Below, one piece after another: positions 7,801 to 15,257 of a stretch of 26,997 bases of DNA (the first letter of the stretch is position 1; each line of letters opens with the position of its first letter). Origin of the DNA: CAZVFX01 sp964626565 (lineage in GTDB: Bacteria > Myxococcota_A > UBA9042 > CAIXZC01). The position numbers and the translations under genes are program-made. The notes under the pieces are model-generated. The model made no database searches and was not told where the DNA came from. It was given only the letters and a program-made list of their open reading frames with translations. The stretch is taken from assembly GCA_964626565.1 (NCBI GenBank), contig CAZVFX010000096.1, forward strand, positions 1-26,997. Reading direction: 5' to 3'.

Positions 7801-9874
7801 CGATACAAGCAGTCACGGAATCGTGGCCAGGAGATTCTCCAGCGCAGGAGCCCCCGCCTCTGGTGAGTTCCAGGTCAACACCACCTGGCCCGGCAGTCAG
7901 TTGCACCCGAACGTGGCGGCCTTTTCCGACGGAGGCTTCATGGGCATCTGGCTTACTCAAGGCGGCCAGGAACAATACCTGCACGGCCAGCGCTTCGACT
8001 CTTCGGGGGTCCTGGTCGGGCCGGAGTTCGACCTAGCTGGGGGGGTAGTCACTCCCGGTGGCTGGCCCAGCATCGCGGTGGGGCCTTCCGACGACTTCGT
8101 AGCGACGTGGTTTCAGAACTCGGAGCAGGTAGTCCGGGCCCGGCGTTTCGAGCAGTCGGGCGCATACCTCGGTGAGGTCTTCGACGTAAGCGACGCGAAC
8201 GCGACCGGCAACCAGCAGCCTGATGTCGCCTATGCCGACACCGGCCAGTTCCTGGTCGCCTGGAGCAGACACGACGCGGGGACGGGATGGGATATCAAGG
8301 CCAGCCTCTTCAGCCCGACCGCGGTCCCGGCGTGGGGCCAGATCGACCTCACCGAAACATCCGCCAACAACCAGAGCAACCCGGCCGTGGCCTTCCTCTC
8401 GCCCACCCAGTTTGTGACCGCCTGGGACAGCGCCAACCAGGATGGGTCGCCCGACGCTTCCGTGTTCTTCCGAATTGTCGGAACCGACCAGGAACCGGTG
8501 ACCGGCGAACTCCCGGTCAATACGTTGGTGGCTGGTAATCAGCATCGCCCCGCGGTTTCGGCTCTTGACGGTGGACGGTTTGTAGTAGCGTATGAGGGGT
8601 GCGGCGCGCAGGATGGCGAGGAATGCGGTATCTTCGCCCGCATATTCGACAGCGCAGGGGCGCCGCTGTACCCCTGCGACTGCCCCAAGGAGAACCAGTG
8701 GTGCAACCTGGGAGAGTGCAGTTGCGTGGGAGACGTGTGCGGAGACGGGTGCTGTGCAGACAACGGTGTCTGCATCATCGGGCAGTGTTGCACACCCGAC
8801 TGTGTTGGAAATGAGTGCGGAGATGATGGGTGCGGCGGAGACTGCGGCCTGTGCGGTCCACAAGAGGTCTGCTCCGTAGGGCAGTGCGCGTGTGCTCATG
8901 AAATCTGCGCCGACACTTGCTGTGCCGAGGAAGAAGTCTGTTTCGGGGATGCATGCTGTCTGCCCGACTGCGCGGGCAAAGAGTGTGGAGACGACCTGTG
9001 TGGCGGCTCGTGCGGAGCGTGTGGAGATCTTGAATCATGCAATAACAGCGTCGGGGCGTGCGTCGCAAAGATGGTCGATGTCCCTGAGGGGGAGTTCTGG
9101 ATGGGGTGCAACTCCTGTGCGGGCTCCACGGTCGCCGATACCCAGTGTACTGCGAGCGAGCAATCCTATCACGAGGTGCACCTCACCGACTACAAGATCG
9201 ACATTTCGGAGGTGACCGCGGACCAGTACGAGGTGTGTTTTTCGGCAGAGGGTTGTGCGCCGGTTAGCAACCCGGCTGTTAACTGTACCTGGCAGAAGCA
9301 GGGGAAGGGTGACCATCCGATCAACTGCGTGACCTTGGATATGGCCGCCCAGTATTGTCAGTGGGCGGGGAAGTCCCTCTGCACTGAGGCGCAATGGGAG
9401 AAGGGGGCGCGTGGCGGGTGTGAGAAGAACGGTGGCCCGGCGAATTGCAAGGCCGACAGCCGGAAGTTCCCTTGGGGAAATGACCAACCTTCATGCACTT
9501 TGGCCGCGATACAGAGTTGCGACGGTTACACGCAAACCGTCTGCTCGGTCTCCCCCGATGGAGACAGCCCGTACGGGTTGTGCGACATGGCGGGAAATGT
9601 GTTCGAGTGGGTCGCGGACAAGTATCAGAAGGACTACTACTGCGATGGGGACGCCGCGACAGGGGATGAGTACTGTCCCAATTGTGGCCCGTGGCCGGGC
9701 TCCCCCACGGCGTGGAGCGATCCTATGGGGCCGGCCGGCGGGACGGAGAACGTCACCCGCGGCGGCAGCGTCGAATATGCCTCTGCCCACCACCACCGCG
9801 TGTCCTACCGCAGTTCAAACTCGTCGTCGGCCGAAGTCCCCCATATCGGCTTTCGGTGCTGCTCCATCGACTAG
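4805..9874 (+). CDS. Multidomain lipoprotein: two FGE-sulfatase-like domains around a seven-repeat beta-propeller
   Basis: Product of 1689 residues. The start ATG 4805 gives lipoprotein signal MQKSLLLLIAMLAVSGC (Cys17), followed by a long Asp/Val/Pro-rich tether (18-120). Order: six CxGKxCGxDGCGG modules (about 210-430); CGDGVCGDGESC motif (442-463); FGE-like domain 1 (489-738: GTFWMGC, LCTEAQWEKAARGG, FPWGND, DMAGNVGEW, VGIRCC); three CG modules (744-840); a myxobacterial disulfide repeat (875-901); seven VNTxxxGxQxxPxVA...FVVxW repeats of about 55 residues (904-1290); two more CG modules; and FGE-like domain 2 (1421-1686). FGE enzymes activate sulfatases through two cysteines before the final RVxxR...GFRC motif. 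Neither domain has that pair, so both are probably structural or ligand-binding. The two FGE domains are close relatives of each other, suggesting internal duplication. No sulfatase gene lies nearby. Confidence 0.88.
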   Translation: MQKSLLLLIAMLAVSGCLSKPTPWQPGDVTLDGGVDGAVADRKGDVPIVPPDVGQEVPDATSQDVAEIPDGKDAAGQDAVDVPTDIDQADVTDVADAEEVADTLEVEDPDTDSWDGDTIEVVALECDPACQDGGYCIAGQCRPDYCEFGLGEDGCCLEGVWVKCDPEAGLEFTDCTKNQPPYDSCGWKDDQYECGGEGQAPDDNPPMDCCEPDCEGKECGTDGCWGICGECTGPQEVCTNGVCQCQPACDGKDCGDDGCGGQCGTCTACGKMCQNDLCVFVNCEGVECGDDSCGGSCGLCQEQDNEYCSAGICECMYVECLDACCDEGEACFDDECCEPLCEGKACGDDGCGGVCGECTGCEEECDEGLCKFMGCEGKLCGDDGCEGECGVCTGPQDDCIEGACICQPDCDEEQCGDDGCSGVCGTCGDGNECIDGICWGSCGDGVCGDGESCTSCVGDCGACDDQDCDPLLEKNISTGSGSACVAATAEIPAGTFWMGCNHWDESEVNDVSCGNSESPIHEVYLDGYEIDLTEVTVDQYKACVADDDACPSVIAEGCSNATPTYLAPGMGQHALNCVTWAQAEAYCGWAGKQLCTEAQWEKAARGGCELYPEGKCKAQARIFPWGNDLPECTLQGDGDAVFDNCYDGPQAVAEHLDADSPYGMHDMAGNVGEWVKDWYGYQYYFSSPYYNPEAGWNQWVTGIFRGGGYNDSYQALRVSWRGPHGRDSQLPNVGIRCCAIAPDCVSDCAGKNCGSDGCGGTCGDQSGDCLQPQDECMGGVCVCVADCEGKDCGDDGCGGSCGVCPGPQDDCVDGECICDPHCVGKDCGSDGCEGTCGECVEGQVCTDDECLYDCGDGLCLGDETCFECPADCGKCCGNGAVDPEEQCDDGNGVDWDGCTECEITELQVNTFTAGPQQRPAVATLKDGGFVVVWQSKGQDVGEPQPGYGVIARIYNTDGSPRVDEFSANVTESLGQENPAIAALATGGFVVVWTDMSGAFDTSSHGIVARRFSSAGAPASGEFQVNTTWPGSQLHPNVAAFSDGGFMGIWLTQGGQEQYLHGQRFDSSGVLVGPEFDLAGGVVTPGGWPSIAVGPSDDFVATWFQNSEQVVRARRFEQSGAYLGEVFDVSDANATGNQQPDVAYADTGQFLVAWSRHDAGTGWDIKASLFSPTAVPAWGQIDLTETSANNQSNPAVAFLSPTQFVTAWDSANQDGSPDASVFFRIVGTDQEPVTGELPVNTLVAGNQHRPAVSALDGGRFVVAYEGCGAQDGEECGIFARIFDSAGAPLYPCDCPKENQWCNLGECSCVGDVCGDGCCADNGVCIIGQCCTPDCVGNECGDDGCGGDCGLCGPQEVCSVGQCACAHEICADTCCAEEEVCFGDACCLPDCAGKECGDDLCGGSCGACGDLESCNNSVGACVAKMVDVPEGEFWMGCNSCAGSTVADTQCTASEQSYHEVHLTDYKIDISEVTADQYEVCFSAEGCAPVSNPAVNCTWQKQGKGDHPINCVTLDMAAQYCQWAGKSLCTEAQWEKGARGGCEKNGGPANCKADSRKFPWGNDQPSCTLAAIQSCDGYTQTVCSVSPDGDSPYGLCDMAGNVFEWVADKYQKDYYCDGDAATGDEYCPNCGPWPGSPTAWSDPMGPAGGTENVTRGGSVEYASAHHHRVSYRSSNSSSAEVPHIGFRCCSID
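7514..8674 (+). repeat. Seven beta-propeller repeats inside the double-FGE lipoprotein
   Basis: Seven successive units start with ELQVNT, EFSANV, EFQVNT, EFDLAG, VFDVSD, QIDLTE and ELPVNT. Each is followed by P-x-V/I-A, then an FVVVW-like strand and an ARxF strand. A count of seven suits a closed seven-bladed propeller. Related repeats are known from large bacterial surface and RTX-type proteins. Confidence 0.65.
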
Positions 9875-9904
9875 CGCCGCTGGTACTGGAGTTACCCTAT
9901 TCGT

Positions 9905-9932
9905 TTTACATGGAACAACTTTGTAGTACTAT
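9905..9932 (+). promoter_or_regulatory. Sigma-70-like promoter for the pilin-fusion / S15-like operon
   Basis: TTTACA (9905-9910), 16 bases, TACTAT (9927-9932); each box is five of six to consensus. It is followed by a strong ribosome site, AAGGAGG (9955-9961), six bases before ATG 9968. Confidence 0.6.
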
Positions 9933-9967
9933 CCGGCAGTCTGGAGACCTTTTCAAGGAGGCAGAAG

Positions 9968-11626
9968 ATGAGAAGATTTACCATGATACTGGCAGTGGCG
10001 ATCGCGGCTGCGCTCGTGCTGGCCGCGTGTGGCGAAAAAGAAGGGAAGAAGGCTGAGGAACCAAAGGCTGAGGAGCCCACAGCCAAGGAAAATAGCGGTA
10101 CCCCGACTGCGAAGGAGGGGCCTGTGACAGAGAAGCCGGCCGCCGGGGAAGACAAACCTGAAAAGACGGCGACGGCGACGGCTACGGAAACGGCGCCTGA
10201 GACGGCGACAGAAGCGGCTAAGGCTACGGAAACGGCTACTTACGATCTGGTCAAGCCTGTCGAAGAGGCGAGTCGATACTTGCCAGACGGGCTGCTGGCA
10301 ATCGCGGTGCTGGACCTTTCAGCCATCGACCACCTCGCTTCAGCCATCCTGCCCACCGGTGCGCTGTTTACCCTTCCGGAGGAGAAACAGAAGGCGCTGG
10401 AAGAAGAGCTGGTTGCATACCACAAGAAGAAGCTGGGGTTCGCGGTCCGGAAGCTTGATTCCGTGGTGCTCTTTGCTTCAGCCACCGGAGACGTCGGCAT
10501 TCTTGTCAAGGGTGTTATCGAAGAAGCTGAGGCAGGGGCGCCTAAGACCGAAGAGGTCGAAGGCCACCGCCTGATCCAACTCGGCCAGCCCCGGGACCTC
10601 AGCATTTTTTCGATCAAGGATTTTGGTGTGGGGCTTTACGTCCCCAAGGCTGTCTCGCTGGCCGACTATCTGAGAACCGCGGTGGAGCGTAAGGAAGGTC
10701 TCGACCGCTTTGCCGCGTTCAAGAAGGACCTCGGGTCCCGGACCGACTCCTGGTACATGACGGTGATAGACTTCACCAACCCCATCTTTACCATGATCTG
10801 GCCCGCCGACGCGCCGGTGGCCCGTCCCAATCGGGGCATCATCGCCTTCAAGAACACCGGTCTCGTGGTCGAAATAGAAGCGGGCAAGAAGTGCCTGGAT
10901 GACATCGACAAGTGGGTAAAACTGGGAAGGGAGCAGGGTAAGATGCTCATCACCCAGGCCAAGGCGAAGCTGGACAGCCTCGAGGTGGCACAGGGCACAG
11001 CGGTGATCTTCGCCGACGCGCTGTTTGATGAGGCGTTCAACTCACTCGCCCCCAAGCGGTCTGAGGGTAGGATGACCCTGGACCTGGACCTTCAGGTGTG
11101 GGGAGCTCTCCCCGTTATCGGGATTCTCTCTTCCGTCGCCATTCCCGCGTTCATCAAGTACATGAGGAAGGCGAAGACCTCCGAGGCGATTGACCAGTTG
11201 GACAAGATTGTGAAGGGGGCGGTGCATTACTATTCGATGCCTCGAGTCGACACGATGGGCAACCGCGTTCCGGCCCAGTTCCCGCCTAGCGTGGCTGCAA
11301 CTCCTGCACCGGGTACCTGCTGCGGAGCTTTGGGCGGCGCCGACACAGACGGCAACGACAAGTGCGATGTGAACATTGCCGCCTGGAGCAACGAGACTTG
11401 GAACGCGCTAAACTTCCATATGAGTGATCAGCACTATTTCACCTATGAATTCAAGAACAACGGCCTCACCGGCGCCGATGCCCAGTTCGAGGCAATCGCC
11501 TATGGCGACCTCGACTGCGACGGGGTGAAGTCCACCTTCGCCCGGACGGGCAAAGGTTCTGAGCCGTACCCCGGTGAGTTCAGCGTGGAACTGGGCTATC
11601 TTTTCACGGAGAACGAGACCGAGTGA
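9968..11626 (+). CDS. Lipoprotein with C-terminal type IV pilin-like domain
   Basis: Product of 552 residues. ATG 9968 follows AAGGAGG. The lipoprotein signal ends LVLAAC (Cys21). A low-complexity Lys/Glu/Ala/Thr/Pro tether follows (22-92, with repeated TATETA-like units), then a globular region of unknown family (93-375). Residues 378-416 (GILSSVAIPAFIKYMRKAKTSEA) match the N-terminal helix of type IV pilins and pseudopilins. The rest (417-552) resembles the pilin heads common in Myxococcota, with FPPSVAATPAP, a CC pair, NALNFHMSDQHYFTYEF and AYGDLDCDGVKSTFARTG. A normal pilin carries this helix at its N-terminus after a prepilin peptidase site (G before F-T-x-x-E). Here the helix is internal and that site is absent, so it cannot be matured in the standard way. 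First gene of a two-gene operon. Function unknown; a lipid-anchored partner or decoy of a pilus is one possibility. Confidence 0.85.
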   Translation: MRRFTMILAVAIAAALVLAACGEKEGKKAEEPKAEEPTAKENSGTPTAKEGPVTEKPAAGEDKPEKTATATATETAPETATEAAKATETATYDLVKPVEEASRYLPDGLLAIAVLDLSAIDHLASAILPTGALFTLPEEKQKALEEELVAYHKKKLGFAVRKLDSVVLFASATGDVGILVKGVIEEAEAGAPKTEEVEGHRLIQLGQPRDLSIFSIKDFGVGLYVPKAVSLADYLRTAVERKEGLDRFAAFKKDLGSRTDSWYMTVIDFTNPIFTMIWPADAPVARPNRGIIAFKNTGLVVEIEAGKKCLDDIDKWVKLGREQGKMLITQAKAKLDSLEVAQGTAVIFADALFDEAFNSLAPKRSEGRMTLDLDLQVWGALPVIGILSSVAIPAFIKYMRKAKTSEAIDQLDKIVKGAVHYYSMPRVDTMGNRVPAQFPPSVAATPAPGTCCGALGGADTDGNDKCDVNIAAWSNETWNALNFHMSDQHYFTYEFKNNGLTGADAQFEAIAYGDLDCDGVKSTFARTGKGSEPYPGEFSVELGYLFTENETE

Positions 11627-14600
11627 GGGTCGTTGCTTCACCGCCCCGCCTGCTTCTCACTCCCGTCATTCTGTCCGGGCTGCTGCTGATACTGTCCGGT
11701 TGTCCGGGTAGTTCCGGCGTTTCTTTGAACGACCTGGGGCGGGACCTGCTGGAACTGGTGAGTGGTGAAGTGAATGATTGCTGCGACCTGTCGGATCGGA
11801 CGGACGGAGCTCAAGATCTACTCTCGACTGACGAGGTACTCCCGGACCTGATCCAGCAGGAAGACCTGGTCCCGGAGCTTGTTGATTCCGCAGAGGTCGT
11901 CCCCGAGATAGTCGAGCCCGACAACGAAGCGTGGGAGGCCTTGAAGGAGGCCTTTCCCGAGGTGGCGGCGGACCTTCTGTTATCGGCCACCGTGGCCGAC
12001 GGGCTAGACGAAGTGGAAACCACCGGAGTCGAGGCGCTACTGCAGGTTCTCCAGGCGCTCACCCCCGAGGAATTAGCACTCGCCATGCCTTACCTGCTCA
12101 CTGCCTCCGCACCATGCCGGGATGACCTGGATCCTGTGGTTGACGGCGACATTGCGGAGTGGCCGGCCGAGGCATTTCTGGAGACCCCGACGCTGGAATC
12201 CGGCCCCTTGGGCGAGTTCACCGCGCTTGCGGTCGCCACAGACGGCAACGAACTCTGGCTGGCGCTTGAATTCGATGCGAATCCGGAGGGGGTAACCTAC
12301 CTGTCCGTGGAAATGGACACCGCACACGGCGCCCTCGACGATTTTGGTGTGGCCATGCGCCTGGATGTCGACGACGACACCGTCTATTTCTGGTACATCA
12401 CCCCCGATGGGGAGACCGAAGGCCGCAACCCGGGCACTATCGAAGGCGCCCGGACAGACCACGCCATGGAACTGGCCATTCCGCTCAACGTTCTCATTCC
12501 TTCCGGGCAGCCGGCTGTACGGTTGTGCCCCTACCTCTGGTCTGAAGAGCTGCCCTCGGAAATCACCTACGGAAGAGAGGTGCGCCTGCCGGTGCAGCCA
12601 ACTCCGGGGGCGCTGGAAGACCTGCTCCTTCTGCTGGCGGCCGTCCCCCAGGGGGTGGACGACCCTGTCGCCGCGGTGGCCATCGCCATCCAGGACCGCG
12701 TCTGGACCGGCCGGCCTGGTAACGTATCGTTGGACCTTATCCGTGGCGAATCAGCGGAGTTCCTGCACTACGCACTGGAGCTGCCCCAGTGGTTGGAGGC
12801 AGCCGGCATGGGGGATCATTTCTCGTCCCTGAGCCTTGGCGAAAAGATGCACTGGGCCTACCGGAGCGGTACCGGCATCGCCTATACCGCAACCCCGGTG
12901 GCGCCCCGCTGGACAAGGGGGGCAATGACCGACGAACTGTACGAGTTCTGGACCATCGACCGCCAGGACCTGGAATGGTACCGGGAATTGCTGTTGGCCC
13001 AGGGGTTTCCGTCCGGGAATTTGGGCCCGGAGGAGTTGGCCAGAGAGGCGGACGCAATTGTGTGGGAGAATCTGGTCTACACTACCTCTCCGGAAGGTTT
13101 CGAAGACCAGTGCGATTTGGGCATGTGGGACGACGAGTTCTGCGCAACCTATGAAGAGCTGCTGTACGGCGACAGCACCGTACTGGGAGAGTTGAACGGT
13201 GAGGAGTTGCTGCTCTGGAGTTCCGGTTCCCCCGATTTTCAGCAGGGCGTGTTCGCCGACCGGGGGCATTTTGTCGGGGATTGCGGCACCCAGACGTCGA
13301 TCATGCGCGCGGTTCTGCGTGCGTTCGGCTATGCGGCCGGGGCAGGGAGATACGACAAGCCGGCCGACGGCGTTGGCCCCGTGCACATCTACCCCACCGC
13401 GCTGGACCCGGAGACCGGGGACTGGTTCATCCCCCAGGGCGCTGACTACCTGGCGCCATGGGCGGACAACGAAGCCGCAGCCTGGACCTTCTTTCCCGTG
13501 AGGTACGGGTACGCGTATCCGTCTTACATGCCTGCCGAGCCGGGCGTCATGGGCGCGAACTACACTCAGTTGGATGCCGAAACCTTTGCCGACGTCATGG
13601 ACCTGCACGAAGTTTTCGCCCCAGGCGACTTCATCGCCTCGTTTCTGGTGGACGAGCCCGACGTTCAAGGGACCGGCCAGTGCACGGAGGAGCCCCCGGA
13701 ACCTTACGTCCCATTCTCCGTCGTGTGGGAAGAAGTGGAGGCGGAAGACGGAACCGCGCTCCAGACCGTGGTCTATCTGCCGGTTGGGTCGGAAGGACCG
13801 TTTCCCGTAGTGTTCCATCGCAGCATGTTTGGGTGGAACCTACAGACTGCGGAACGGTTCGTGGGTCTCGGATACGCTTTTGTCGGCCAGTGGGTGCGCG
13901 GCAGAGGGGGCTCCGGCGGCGAGCTTTGCCTGTTCGGTTGTGCGAAGGATGATGGCCACGCGACCGTGACCTGGCTGCTCCAGCAGGAGTGGTGTAGCGG
14001 CGCCATTGCAGTAGTGGGCGCGGAATACGCCGCGTTCTCCGCGCTGGCTGCGGCAACCCACCCGGCGGTGGATGCCGCCATCGTCGTCAACGAGCCCGGC
14101 CTCGACATCTATCGGGGCTGGCCCGGAGCCGACGGAAGGACCCTGCTGGTCCACTTCACCTCCTGGCTTTCCTACCTGGCCACGGGGGAGTGGCCGGAGA
14201 CTTTGTGGTTGGACATGTTGAACAAGGTTCCGCTGTCTGACGCGGCCGCGGTGTCCGGCCTTGACCAACTGCCGTTCTGGCAGGAGTTCCTTACCCACTT
14301 CGCCGATCCTCCCGCCGGCTCCTGGCGTGAGCAGCACGGACTTCACGATGACCTGCCCGACTTGTGCGCACCGGTACTGCATTTCCGCACTCGTGACTGG
14401 CCGTATGCCGGAGCTGTGGAGAACGCCCGGCTGCTGCAGGAAGACGGCTGCAACGGCAACGCCGGGCCGCACTACTTGGGCCTGGGCATCCTTGACGCCA
14501 ACGGCTGGTTCTGGGGGTGGCCCGACCAGCCGGACGTTTACGCTGACGGACTCATCGACGACTTCCTGGCCGTCTATCTCGCCGGGGCTCCGGATGTCGA

Positions 14601-15246
14601 CAAACTGCCCGCGGCTACCTGGTACAACGCCAAGACCGACGAGTGGATGGAGATTGACGACCCCGCGGCAACGGGAGAGTGGATTCTGCAACTGGCGGTA
14701 TCAGGTGACTGGGGCGGTACGTTGGAGGAAGAAAGCTCCGGGGCCGAAGCCTGGGCCGTGGTGACCAACGACCCGGTGGCTGTCACCGACCCGTGTGCGG
14801 ACCAGTTCAATGCGCTATGGTTCGAGAGCGCTGCTGTGGAGGACCCCGCGGTCGTGTTCGGCTCCATCGCGTATCAGTTGCCCGTCAAGGCCGACACTCC
14901 CGATGCCGATTTGATTGTCACGCTGTACGAAAAGGATGGCGGTGGCGAATTCCATTTCATTGCCACCGGCGGCACCAGGCTTTCCTACCGTGACGGCGGC
15001 GAACCCACCGGTCCGGTTCCGGCCGATACTTTGTTGACGGTCACTGGCCGTCTGGCGGGCGCCGCACACGAAGTGAGCGCCGGAAGCTCCCTGGTGCTTG
15101 GTATCGCCCCACAGGGGTGCTGGACCCACGACAATCCCAACACCGCCGAACCCGTAGGCTTCGAAACCAGCATTTCTTCCGGAACTCTTAAGGTCGGCGC
15201 CGGCGGGTCAATGGACTCCTTTCTGACTATCCCTCTGGTGCCGTAG
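11623..15246 (+). CDS. Lipoprotein: CBM9-like, transglutaminase-like and degenerate S15 (CocE/NonD-type) hydrolase domains
   Basis: Product of 1207 residues. It starts at GTG 11623, overlapping the preceding stop as GTGA, so translation is probably coupled. The signal ends LILSGC (Cys27), with an acidic tether (33-102). Residues 165-310 (VVDGDIAEWP, LWLALEFD) look like a CBM9/DOMON-type sugar- or haem-binding sandwich. Residues 545-610 resemble a transglutaminase core, with likely triad Cys554 (GDCGTQTS), His588 and Asp608. Residues 695-985 match the S15 X-Pro dipeptidyl-peptidase/CocE alpha/beta-hydrolase fold (DGTALQTVVYLP, GQWVRGRGGSGGE). The C-terminal 1000-1205 fits the S15 jelly-roll. 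The S15 nucleophile elbow reads VVGAEYAAF, so the expected Ser is Glu801, and the catalytic His position appears to be Asn960. This domain is probably inactive. No close family member with this architecture is known to me. Confidence 0.8.
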   Translation: MRVVASPPRLLLTPVILSGLLLILSGCPGSSGVSLNDLGRDLLELVSGEVNDCCDLSDRTDGAQDLLSTDEVLPDLIQQEDLVPELVDSAEVVPEIVEPDNEAWEALKEAFPEVAADLLLSATVADGLDEVETTGVEALLQVLQALTPEELALAMPYLLTASAPCRDDLDPVVDGDIAEWPAEAFLETPTLESGPLGEFTALAVATDGNELWLALEFDANPEGVTYLSVEMDTAHGALDDFGVAMRLDVDDDTVYFWYITPDGETEGRNPGTIEGARTDHAMELAIPLNVLIPSGQPAVRLCPYLWSEELPSEITYGREVRLPVQPTPGALEDLLLLLAAVPQGVDDPVAAVAIAIQDRVWTGRPGNVSLDLIRGESAEFLHYALELPQWLEAAGMGDHFSSLSLGEKMHWAYRSGTGIAYTATPVAPRWTRGAMTDELYEFWTIDRQDLEWYRELLLAQGFPSGNLGPEELAREADAIVWENLVYTTSPEGFEDQCDLGMWDDEFCATYEELLYGDSTVLGELNGEELLLWSSGSPDFQQGVFADRGHFVGDCGTQTSIMRAVLRAFGYAAGAGRYDKPADGVGPVHIYPTALDPETGDWFIPQGADYLAPWADNEAAAWTFFPVRYGYAYPSYMPAEPGVMGANYTQLDAETFADVMDLHEVFAPGDFIASFLVDEPDVQGTGQCTEEPPEPYVPFSVVWEEVEAEDGTALQTVVYLPVGSEGPFPVVFHRSMFGWNLQTAERFVGLGYAFVGQWVRGRGGSGGELCLFGCAKDDGHATVTWLLQQEWCSGAIAVVGAEYAAFSALAAATHPAVDAAIVVNEPGLDIYRGWPGADGRTLLVHFTSWLSYLATGEWPETLWLDMLNKVPLSDAAAVSGLDQLPFWQEFLTHFADPPAGSWREQHGLHDDLPDLCAPVLHFRTRDWPYAGAVENARLLQEDGCNGNAGPHYLGLGILDANGWFWGWPDQPDVYADGLIDDFLAVYLAGAPDVDKLPAATWYNAKTDEWMEIDDPAATGEWILQLAVSGDWGGTLEEESSGAEAWAVVTNDPVAVTDPCADQFNALWFESAAVEDPAVVFGSIAYQLPVKADTPDADLIVTLYEKDGGGEFHFIATGGTRLSYRDGGEPTGPVPADTLLTVTGRLAGAAHEVSAGSSLVLGIAPQGCWTHDNPNTAEPVGFETSISSGTLKVGAGGSMDSFLTIPLVP

Positions 15247-15257
15247 GAGTCTCCACC

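Noticed and set aside
9755..9865. Possible diversity-generating retroelement variable region at the FGE-like C-terminus
   Set aside because: The position (RGGS...GFRC) is typical, but the codons are not enriched in AAY, and no template copy or reverse transcriptase is seen in the window.
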